Source: JASJHI01 sp965371355 (GTDB lineage Bacteria; Actinomycetota; Acidimicrobiia; Acidimicrobiales; Ilumatobacteraceae). From it: a DNA stretch of 30,901 bases. A program made the position numbers and the translations under genes. Location of the stretch: assembly GCA_965371355.1 (NCBI GenBank), contig CBDUYD010000013.1, positions 1-30,901 of the forward strand, given 5' to 3'. A model generated the notes under the pieces. That model had not been told where the DNA came from. It did no database searches and was given only the letters and a program-made list of their open reading frames with translations. Positions 6,456-12,966 of this stretch are shown here, in pieces; positions within the stretch are counted from its first letter, which is position 1, and each line of letters begins with the position of its first letter.

Positions 6456-7979
6456 CTACGGCGTCGGGTCGGTGGGGACGGTGAGTTCGACGACCGTGCC
6501 GCGTGTGCTGGGCGAACGGTCGCCCGTTCCGACCCGCTCGAAGTCGGCGGGCTCGGCGGGACGCATCGAGATCGTGCCGTTGAGCTCTGTCGTGACGAGC
6601 GTTCGCACGATCGAGAGTCCGAGCCCGGTTGTCGAGTCGAGATCGAAACCGGGGTCGACACCGCGCCCGTTGTCGACGACCTCGAGGCGTAGCTGGCCGC
6701 GGGTGTGCGCAAGCGACACGACCACATCTCCACCGCGGGACCCCTCGGGGAATCCGTGATCGACGGCGTTCTGGAGCAGTTCGGTGAGCACGACCGACAG
6801 CGGCGTGGCCGTGCGCGCCGGGATCCGTCCCCCGTCGCCGATGACCTTGAAACGGATCGGTCGATCCGGCGACTGGAGGCCCTCCTCGGCGAGCCGCAGG
6901 AGCGGCCGCACGATCTCGATGAACGCGATGTCCTCACCGGGCTCGCGCGACAGTGACTCGTGGACGAGCGCGATCGTGCGGATGCGGCGCACCGACTCGG
7001 ACACGGCAGCCTTCGCCTCGGGGTTGCTGAGCCGGCGCGCCTGGAGGCGCAGCAGGGACGAGATCGTCTGGAGGTTGTTCTTCACACGGTGGTGGATCTC
7101 GCGGATCGTGGCGTCTTTGGAGAGCAGCAGGCGATCGCGCTTGCGCAGTTCGGTGACGTCGCGCACGAGGAGCAGGCCGCCGATCACTTCGTCGGGTTGT
7201 CCCGACGCATCGTCGCCGGTCGCCGCCACCATCGGCACACAGCGGCAGAGCAGGGTGACGTCGGCTCCCTGCTCGAACTCCTCGACGATCGGTTCGAGCT
7301 GTTCGTACGCCTGCCGCACCGGCCCGTCGTGGAACCCGAGTTCGGCGAGACGCATCCCGACAGGGTTGGCCTGGATCCCTACACGATGGAGTGCCGAGTT
7401 GGCGTTCGGCGACACGTAGTCGACCGTTCCGGCGGCGTCGAGGAAGAGCACGCCATCGCCGACACGCGGCGCCGAACTCGAGTCGGCCACCCGGCCCTTG
7501 AAGGGGAACCGGCCCGACTCGATCATCTCGCTGAACCTTTCGAAGATCTGCGAGTAGTTCCGCTCGAGTTCGCCGAGCGGGCGGCCGGCACGCACCTCCC
7601 ATTCCTTGCTGAGCATCGCGATCACACGGCCACGGTTGCGGACGGGGATCGCCATCATCCGGGCGGAGGTCCGGTCGGTGCCCAGCTTGATCTCGCCCTC
7701 GACTCGCACGCCGGTCTCGAGCGCCTCGTCGAGGATGGTCGATCCCGCGACATCGGCCCAGGTGCCGATGTAGTCGGTGACGTAGATCGTCTGGTTGGTC
7801 GCCGGCCGCACCTGATCGACGATCAACCACTTCCCGGCGTCGGAGCGCACGTAGAGCAGCAGATCGGCGAAGCAGAGATCGGCGAGGAAGGCCCATTCGG
7901 CGCCGAGCCGGTGGAGATGGTCGACGTCGTCGCGTTCGAGTGACGAATGCTCGCGGGAGAGGTCGACGAGTGTGGTCAT
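6456..7979 (-). CDS. pdtaS: PdtaS-type sensor histidine kinase
   Basis: The 507-residue soluble kinase has the PdtaS layout: N-terminal GAF domain (about 1-150), PAS domain (about 170-280), then a HisKA_2 dimerisation domain with EIHHRVKNNLQ (phosphoacceptor H297) and an HATPase domain. N-box TELLQNAVDH (399-408), DNGRG (436-440) and GLGLSIV (452-458) are intact. PdtaS phosphorylates PdtaR, an ANTAR-domain RNA-binding antiterminator; no PdtaR gene lies in this window. No transmembrane helix is seen. I placed the start at the ATG at 7979 because MTTLVDLSREHSSLERDDVDHL matches the mycobacterial N-terminus; a longer frame to 8243 runs inside the ATPase gene. It begins 19 nt after that gene and may be co-transcribed with it. 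Convergence on whiB1 matches M. tuberculosis gene order. Confidence 0.94.
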   Translation of the reverse strand: MTTLVDLSREHSSLERDDVDHLHRLGAEWAFLADLCFADLLLYVRSDAGKWLIVDQVRPATNQTIYVTDYIGTWADVAGSTILDEALETGVRVEGEIKLGTDRTSARMMAIPVRNRGRVIAMLSKEWEVRAGRPLGELERNYSQIFERFSEMIESGRFPFKGRVADSSSAPRVGDGVLFLDAAGTVDYVSPNANSALHRVGIQANPVGMRLAELGFHDGPVRQAYEQLEPIVEEFEQGADVTLLCRCVPMVAATGDDASGQPDEVIGGLLLVRDVTELRKRDRLLLSKDATIREIHHRVKNNLQTISSLLRLQARRLSNPEAKAAVSESVRRIRTIALVHESLSREPGEDIAFIEIVRPLLRLAEEGLQSPDRPIRFKVIGDGGRIPARTATPLSVVLTELLQNAVDHGFPEGSRGGDVVVSLAHTRGQLRLEVVDNGRGVDPGFDLDSTTGLGLSIVRTLVTTELNGTISMRPAEPADFERVGTGDRSPSTRGTVVELTVPTDPTP

Positions 7980-7998
7980 CAGTAAAGAGTCTGCCTGA

Positions 7999-9159
7999 TC
8001 AGACGGCTCCGCGAAGGTGTTTCGCGAGATCGGCGAGGCCGGCGATGTCGTGGATGTCGCCCGGCATCCACGGAACGTCGATGAGAACCGGTGCGAGTGT
8101 TTCGAGTTCTGCACGCCGTTCGGCCTCGCGCGCGGCGACGAGCGCGATGTCGTCGAACGCCGCGGCGATCTTTGCCAGCAGCGACGCCACGTCGTCTCGC
8201 GACGCGCCGCCGATCGCCGCGGCGACGTCGTCGGCCAAGCCACCGTGGGAGGCGGCCGCGAGGGAGACCGCGCTGGCCGCCGCCTCCGGGCGTGCGAGAC
8301 GGGAAGGCAGCACGCGGTTGGCGATCACGGCCCCGAGCGACATCTGGCGCTTGACGAGCTCGCGGGCGAGGTGCCTCGCCTCGTGGCTGGGCGCTGTCTC
8401 GAGCGTCGTGACGACGACGAACGCCGTGCGCGGATCGATGAGCAGCGCCTCAACCTCCCTCGCCCTTCGCACGAAGCCGGTCTCCATCGCCTGGAACAGG
8501 ATGAAGAAGTCGGCGATGTCCTGTAGGAACGACGAACCGAGGATGCGGTCGGCTATCTGATTGAAGGGGCGCGACGCGATCGCGAAGAGGCGCGACCTGT
8601 ACGGCACGGTCAACCAGCGCAGCAGGCGGCTCCCGAAGAAATCGGCCATCCGGCCGGGGGCGGCGAGGATCGACAGCGCGTTTCGCGATGGCGGCGTGTC
8701 GACGATCACGAGATCGAAGTCACCGGTGGCATGGAGATCGTGCAATCGCTCCATCGCCAGGTACTCGTGGCTGTGCACGAACCGCGACGTGATGTTCCGG
8801 TACAGCGGATTGGCCAGCACCGCCTCACGGATCTCGGCGTCGGGTGCATGGCGCTCGATCAGCTCGTCCCACCCGGCGCGGGTGTCGAGCATGGCGACGT
8901 GCAACTCGCCGCGCAAGCGCACACCGGCCTCGTCGAAGTGACGCGGCGCGATCCGGACCGGATTGTTGCCGAACTCCTCGAGTCCGAGCGCGGTGGCGAG
9001 CCGGCGTGCCGGATCGACGGTGAGCACGAGCACTCTGCCCTTCTGGCGCTCGGCGGCGGCGATGCCCAGCGCCGCCGCGATGGTCGTCTTGCCGACACCG
9101 CCCGATCCTCCGATCAGCACCATCTCGCGGCTGGCGAGCAGGTTGTCGAGATCGGTCAC
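7999..9159 (-). CDS. ArsA/Get3-like ATPase, subunit with non-standard P-loop
   Basis: The 386-residue deviant-Walker ATPase resembles M. tuberculosis Rv3680 of the Rv3679-Rv3680 pair. The P-loop is GGSGGVGKTT (residues 17-26). The signature lysine of the KGGVGKT motif is replaced by S19, as in Rv3680. VDPARRLATALGL and VDTPPSRNALSIL (D154) are the switch motifs. The family couples ATP hydrolysis to moving client proteins or metabolites; the role in Actinobacteria is poorly defined. GTG start overlaps the stop of the partner gene (GTGA), so the two subunits are probably made in equal amounts and form a heterodimer. Residues 170-230, rich in hydrophobics, fit the client-binding helical region. 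Confidence 0.88.
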   Translation of the reverse strand: MTDLDNLLASREMVLIGGSGGVGKTTIAAALGIAAAERQKGRVLVLTVDPARRLATALGLEEFGNNPVRIAPRHFDEAGVRLRGELHVAMLDTRAGWDELIERHAPDAEIREAVLANPLYRNITSRFVHSHEYLAMERLHDLHATGDFDLVIVDTPPSRNALSILAAPGRMADFFGSRLLRWLTVPYRSRLFAIASRPFNQIADRILGSSFLQDIADFFILFQAMETGFVRRAREVEALLIDPRTAFVVVTTLETAPSHEARHLARELVKRQMSLGAVIANRVLPSRLARPEAAASAVSLAAASHGGLADDVAAAIGGASRDDVASLLAKIAAAFDDIALVAAREAERRAELETLAPVLIDVPWMPGDIHDIAGLADLAKHLRGAV

Positions 9160-10130
9160 CGCTCGACGTCCAACTCGTCGGCCAGCGCGTCGGCCAGGAG
9201 CGACACGATGCGGGGGCCGTGCCCGCGGGCGGAGAAGAGTTCCGGCACGGTGATGATCGGGAGGTTCGGACCGAGCTTGCGGTCCGAGGAGATCGTGGCT
9301 CGCAGACGGTCGAGGTGCGCGGCGCCGGTCCGACGCCGGTGTTCGGTGATGTCGGCCGCCTCGAGAACCGAGATCACCGCCGGACCGGCAGCGGCGGTCA
9401 GCAGATCCTCAGCCTCGGGGAGGCGATCGATCAGTGCCGCCTCGCGCCGGTTGAAATGCGCGGGCAGGACACGGTTGGCGATGATCGCGCACGGGTGCGC
9501 CCCGGTCTCGGCGGTGAGCCTGTCGAGCAGTTCGATCGATTCGGTGACCGGCATCTCCTCGGGGGTGGTGACAACCGCGACTCCGGTGCGTTCGGGATCC
9601 TCGAGGATCTCGCGCATCCACTCGGTCTGGTCCCGCACGAGACCGACCTGGACGAGCTCGGCGATCACGTTGGGCGCACCGATCTGGCTGACGATGTGCC
9701 CGCTCGCCTCGGCGTCGACGACGATCAGGTCGTAGTGACGCTCGCGGACCTCGTAGCAGAGCTTGCCGACACCCAGGATCTCCTTCACCCCGGGCGCGGC
9801 GTCGGCGACGAAGTCGAAGGTTTTGGCCAGCGGCCCGAGCCGGCCGACGAAGGGCAGTTTGACGAAGAGGCGCAGGTACTCGCGCAACGCGTCCTCGGTG
9901 CTCATCGTCATCGCCCAGAGATCGTCGATGATCTCGGTCGGCTCGAAGCGCAGCTCGGCGAGGTCGAAGGCCGTCGCCAACGCCCCTTTCGCATCCATCT
10001 CGCACACGAGCGTGCGACGACCGGAGCGGGCCGCCAACTCGGCGACGGCCGCTGCTATCGACGTCTTGCCGACGCCGCCCTTCCCCGTGACCCACAGGAG
10101 GTCGAGGTCGAGCAGCGCCCCTGCGTTCAC
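9156..10130 (-). CDS. ArsA/Get3-like ATPase, subunit with canonical P-loop
   Basis: A 324-residue partner ATPase, similar to M. tuberculosis Rv3679. The deviant Walker A is VTGKGGVGKTS (residues 14-24) with signature lysine K17. The Walker B/switch II region reads VVDAEASGHI (D139) where ArsA family members usually have DTAPTG or DAPPTG, so this switch is altered. I chose the GTG at 10130, preceded by GGGAG 7 nt upstream. A longer frame to 10400 overlaps the DUF3107 gene in another frame and has no family similarity. It overlaps the second ATPase gene by 4 bp. A ParA/MinD-type role is less likely given the pairing and overall similarity. Confidence 0.88.
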   Translation of the reverse strand: MNAGALLDLDLLWVTGKGGVGKTSIAAAVAELAARSGRRTLVCEMDAKGALATAFDLAELRFEPTEIIDDLWAMTMSTEDALREYLRLFVKLPFVGRLGPLAKTFDFVADAAPGVKEILGVGKLCYEVRERHYDLIVVDAEASGHIVSQIGAPNVIAELVQVGLVRDQTEWMREILEDPERTGVAVVTTPEEMPVTESIELLDRLTAETGAHPCAIIANRVLPAHFNRREAALIDRLPEAEDLLTAAAGPAVISVLEAADITEHRRRTGAAHLDRLRATISSDRKLGPNLPIITVPELFSARGHGPRIVSLLADALADELDVER

Positions 10131-10224
10131 CGGTCGGCTCCCGGGAGGATCGACGCGGGGGACGCTGAGGCGGCGGACCCGCCCGATGGAGCCAGCGCTG
10201 TCGATCGAGCCCCCGCTGCGGGCA

Positions 10225-10458
10225 TCAGCCGCCGAAGCCGATTCGGCGGTCACCCTCGGCCGAACCGAGTTCGACGTAGGCCAGCTTGGCGGCGGGGATG
10301 CCGACGTCCTTGCCACGCTTGTCGGTGATCCACAAGACGTCGCTCGCTCCGCAGAGCGCGGCTTCGATCCGCGCCTTGAGGTCGTCGCGATCAGTGTCAT
10401 CGTCCAGCTCGATCGACAGTTCGCGGGGGGATTGGGTCACTCCGATGTGTACATCCAC
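10225..10458 (-). CDS. DUF3107 family protein
   Basis: A 77-residue actinobacterial protein of the DUF3107 family (M. tuberculosis Rv3208A relative), starting MDVHIGVTQSPRELSIELDD and ending in a conserved KLAYVELGSAEGDRRIGFG segment. Biochemical function is unknown. It is probably a small cytosolic beta-rich protein. GTG start; TAGCCT lies 7 nt upstream, so the mRNA may be leaderless. It precedes the ATPase pair by 94 nt on the same strand and may head that transcription unit. Confidence 0.88.
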   Translation of the reverse strand: MDVHIGVTQSPRELSIELDDDTDRDDLKARIEAALCGASDVLWITDKRGKDVGIPAAKLAYVELGSAEGDRRIGFGG

Positions 10459-10465
10459 CGCGCCG

Positions 10466-10471
10466 AGGCTA
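10466..10471 (-). promoter_or_regulatory. Candidate -10 box of the DUF3107 gene
   Basis: TAGCCT on the minus strand is exactly 7 nt before the GTG start, the spacing expected for a leaderless transcript. No -35 box is evident. Confidence 0.42.
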
Positions 10472-10500
10472 CCGAGGCCATGGGCCCTGCGAGACGACGC

Positions 10501-11241
10501 CTACACAGCCGTCGAGCAGTACGTGTCGCCTTGGGCGAAGCTCGACTCGGTGGTCACCTCGCCGAGACCCCCGGCCGCTTCGGCGTCGTACAACTCGCCG
10601 AGCATTCCGCGCACCATGCCGCGATCGACGGCACAGATCACCGGATGTTCGGTCGCCACCTCGCCGAACGGGCAATGGTTGTTGATGATGCGGAGCTGGT
10701 CGTTGTGGCCTTCGGCGTGCGCCGCGAACCCGTGGGCGGTGAGCGCGTCGGCGATCGCCTGCATCGCGGCGCGCAACGAGCGGTGACCCGAGGCGAGGGC
10801 GTCGCCGGTGAGCCCGGCGGCCATCGCCCTGCCGTACTCGGCGCCGACCTCCTCGGCCATCGCCTCGGCCTCGTCGTGTGGGAGGCGGTCGAGGGCGCGG
10901 CCGAGTAGCGACAACATGAGATCGTCGCTGCGTACCGGGAACTCGCCGTCGGCGGCGACGGATGCGCTGACCAGGTAGTGCTTCGAGGGACGGCCGGCCC
11001 CCGCACCGGGCACCTTGGTCGAGGACACCTCGAGGTATCCGCCCGCGGCGAGCTTGTCGAGGTGGTGGCGCGCGACGTTGGCGTGTACGCCGACCTCGGC
11101 CGCCACGATCGAGGCGGTGACTCCGGGACCGTCGTCGACCGAATGCTCTTTCGCGAGCAGGTAGATCGAGCGCCGCGTCGGATCGCCGAACGCATCGGTG
11201 ATCGCCGACACGGTGGCGGTGAACGAGGGGCTCGCTGCCAT
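10501..11241 (-). CDS. Winged-helix regulator with C-x12-C...C motif (COG2345/SufR-like)
   Basis: The 246-residue protein has an N-terminal ArsR/DeoR-type winged helix (about residues 10-90: DPTRRSIYLLAKE, VAAEVGVHANVARHHLDKL, a GRPSKHY wing). The C-terminal domain carries three cysteines: C190 and C203 spaced C-x12-C (NNHCPFGEVATEHPVIC), then C242. SufR and related COG2345 regulators use a C-x12-C pair plus a third cysteine to hold an Fe-S cluster and control Fe-S assembly genes. Here the third cysteine is farther away than in SufR, so cluster binding is plausible but unproven. It is divergent from an Mrp/ApbC gene, an Fe-S carrier, which fits that role. The ATG has TAAGAT 6 nt upstream and no ribosome binding site. 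Confidence 0.85.
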   Translation of the reverse strand: MAASPSFTATVSAITDAFGDPTRRSIYLLAKEHSVDDGPGVTASIVAAEVGVHANVARHHLDKLAAGGYLEVSSTKVPGAGAGRPSKHYLVSASVAADGEFPVRSDDLMLSLLGRALDRLPHDEAEAMAEEVGAEYGRAMAAGLTGDALASGHRSLRAAMQAIADALTAHGFAAHAEGHNDQLRIINNHCPFGEVATEHPVICAVDRGMVRGMLGELYDAEAAGGLGEVTTESSFAQGDTYCSTAV

Positions 11242-11247
11242 CCCATG

Positions 11248-11253
11248 ATCTTA
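11248..11253 (-). promoter_or_regulatory. Candidate -10 box of the winged-helix regulator gene
   Basis: TAAGAT on the minus strand is 6 nt before the ATG, implying a leaderless mRNA. Beside it, GACCG-ACAC-CGGTC forms a short inverted repeat (11256-11269) that could be an operator. Confidence 0.42.
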
Positions 11254-11345
11254 CCGACCGACACCGGTCCGCTCGTTCGCCGGACCCTCTGCACCGCTCG
11301 CGCGTCGCCGAACGCCGTCCGTGTGCAAATCGCGTGGCCGCTCGC

Positions 11346-11351
11346 CACAAT
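11346..11351 (+). promoter_or_regulatory. Candidate -10 box of mrp
   Basis: CACAAT lies exactly 7 nt before the ATG at 11359. It supports this start as leaderless over the in-frame ATG at 11350, which overlaps the hexamer. Confidence 0.38.
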
Positions 11352-11358
11352 GAAGCGC

Positions 11359-12513
11359 ATGGACCGCCCCGCCGTCACCGAAGATCAGATCGTCGAAGCA
11401 CTCCGGCCGGTCGAAGATCCAGAGTTGCACCGCTCGATCGTCGATCTCGGGATGCTCCGCGGGGTCGACATCCGGCCCGGCGGCGTCGTCGGCGTGCTGA
11501 TCGCGCTGACCGTCCCCGGCTGTCCGCTGAAGAGCGAGATCGAACGCCGCGTGTCCGATGCCGCGACGCAACTCGCCGGCGTCGACTCGATCGACCTCGA
11601 GTTCACCGTGATGACCGACGACGAGCGCGAGGAGTTGCGCCGCGGTCTGCACGGCGACGCCGGAGCCTCGGCGGGGCATCAGGACGCCCACGGCCACGCC
11701 GAGGGCCGCGAGATCCCGTTCGCCAAGAACTCCTCGAAGACGAGGCCACTGCTGATCTCGTCGGGCAAGGGTGGCGTCGGCAAGTCGAGCATCACGACCA
11801 ACCTGGCGGTCGCGCTCGCCGCGCAGGGTTATTCGGTGGGTGTGGTCGACGCCGACATCTACGGCTACTCGATCCCGCGCATGCTCGGCACCGACCGCGA
11901 CCCGACCGTTATCGACGAGATGCTCCTCCCACCCGAGGCGTGGGGGGTCCGGTGCATCTCGATCGGCTATTTCGTGCCCGAGGGGCAAGCGGTCATCTGG
12001 CGGGGTCCGATGCTGCACAAGGCGCTCGAGCAGTTCCTCACCGACGTGTTCTGGGACGAGCCCGACTTCCTCCTCATCGACATGCCACCCGGCACGGGAG
12101 ACATCGCGCTCTCACTCTCGCAGTACCTGCCGCGCGGCGAGGTGTTCATCGTCACCACGCCGCAGCCCGCAGCCCAGAAGGTCGCAGCCCTCTCCGCGGC
12201 GATGGCCGAGAAGGTCAATCTCCCGGTGCGCGCTGTGATCGAGAACATGTCCTGGTTCACCGGTGACGACGGCAAGCGCTACGAGATCTTCGGATCGGGC
12301 GGCGGGCGTGCGCTGGCCGACGATCTGGGGGTGCCCCTCCTGGGTCAGCTCCCGCTCGTTCCCGCGCTTCGTGAGGGCGGCGACGACGGGCGACCGATCG
12401 CTGCCGTCGATCCCGAGTCCGAGACAGCGCGCACCTTCCACGACATGGCCCGCCAGATCGCGGTCGAGATGAAGCCGAACAAGGTCTACTCCGACGCCCT
12501 CAAGGTCGTCTGA
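11359..12513 (+). CDS. mrp: Mrp/ApbC/NBP35-family Fe-S carrier ATPase
   Basis: The 384-residue protein has an N-terminal MIP18/DUF59 domain (about residues 7-85, with TVPGCPLKSEIE), a His-rich linker (about 105-118) and a deviant P-loop ATPase domain, SGKGGVGKSSITTNLA (135-150). VDADIYGYSIPRML and LLIDMPPGTGD are the switch motifs. ApbC-type proteins bind and hand over [4Fe-4S] clusters as dimers. The CxxC usually found after ENMS in bacterial homologues is absent here: the sequence reads ENMSWFTGDDGKRYEIFG. Cluster binding by that motif is therefore impossible, though other cysteines remain. The start could be the ATG three codons upstream (11350). It is divergent from the three-cysteine regulator and ends before a strong hairpin. 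Confidence 0.93.
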   Translation: MDRPAVTEDQIVEALRPVEDPELHRSIVDLGMLRGVDIRPGGVVGVLIALTVPGCPLKSEIERRVSDAATQLAGVDSIDLEFTVMTDDEREELRRGLHGDAGASAGHQDAHGHAEGREIPFAKNSSKTRPLLISSGKGGVGKSSITTNLAVALAAQGYSVGVVDADIYGYSIPRMLGTDRDPTVIDEMLLPPEAWGVRCISIGYFVPEGQAVIWRGPMLHKALEQFLTDVFWDEPDFLLIDMPPGTGDIALSLSQYLPRGEVFIVTTPQPAAQKVAALSAAMAEKVNLPVRAVIENMSWFTGDDGKRYEIFGSGGGRALADDLGVPLLGQLPLVPALREGGDDGRPIAAVDPESETARTFHDMARQIAVEMKPNKVYSDALKVV

Positions 12514-12554
12514 CGAGCGATCGCCCTGAGCCCGCCCGCGGCGCCCACCCCTGC

Positions 12555-12605
12555 CGTTCTCGTGAGGATCTTGCGCCGCAGGCACGCAAGATCCTCACGA
12601 GAACG
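12555..12605. terminator. Perfect 21-bp inverted repeat downstream of mrp
   Basis: Arms 12555-12575 and 12585-12605 are exact reverse complements over 21 bp, around a 9-nt loop (CCGCAGGCA). It starts 41 nt after the mrp stop and is followed by a short AT-rich stretch that also holds the next gene's likely -10 box. A factor-independent or bidirectional terminator is the simplest reading, but there is no T-tract. A stem this long and exact could also be a dispersed palindromic element. Confidence 0.7.
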
Positions 12606-12607
12606 AA

Positions 12608-12613
12608 TATCGT
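12608..12613 (+). promoter_or_regulatory. Candidate -10 box of the zincin gene
   Basis: TATCGT begins 3 nt after the inverted repeat and lies 8 nt before the ATG at 12622. It would give a leaderless or nearly leaderless transcript. Confidence 0.42.
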
Positions 12614-12621
12614 CGGGGTGG

Positions 12622-12960
12622 ATGGAGGTGGTTCCGAGGTACCGATTCGAGCGGATGGTGGTGGACGCGCTCGACGAACTCCCCGACGATCTCCTGCCGG
12701 TCCTCGACAACGTGGTGGTCCAGATCCACGATCGACATCCGGAGGAACCGACGCTTCTCGGGCTGTACGACGGCGTCCCCCACACCGAGCGCTCGGGGAT
12801 GGACGGTCCGGACATCGTCTCGATCTACCGCTTCCCGCTCTGCGAGATGTGCGATGACGAGGACGATCTCGCCGACGAGGTGTACGTCACGGTGATCCAC
12901 GAGATCGCACACGCAGCCGGCATCGACGACGACCGGCTGCACCAACTCGGCTGGGCCTGA
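12622..12960 (+). CDS. Zincin-like metallopeptidase family protein
   Basis: A 112-residue protein of the small actinobacterial zincin-like family (Zincin_1). The zinc site is HEIAH (H93, E94, H97) in the extended form HEIAHAAGIDDDRL, where an Asp after the glycine is the probable third ligand. An acidic LCEMCDDEDDLADEV segment precedes it and includes a CxxC. The peptide substrate is unknown. I chose the ATG at 12622 because upstream codons overlap the inverted repeat and TATCGT lies 8 nt away. It is followed after 6 nt by the polymerase gene, so the two probably form an operon. Confidence 0.87.
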   Translation: MEVVPRYRFERMVVDALDELPDDLLPVLDNVVVQIHDRHPEEPTLLGLYDGVPHTERSGMDGPDIVSIYRFPLCEMCDDEDDLADEVYVTVIHEIAHAAGIDDDRLHQLGWA

Positions 12961-12966
12961 GCGGCG

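Noticed and set aside
5970..6937. Minus-strand peptides sharing DYRAR and GLCSLRRRCSA across the hairpin repeat
   Set aside because: The shared peptide comes from translating the 61-bp DNA repeat. The 71-bp period is not a multiple of three, and the frames run antisense to whiB or out of frame in pdtaS.
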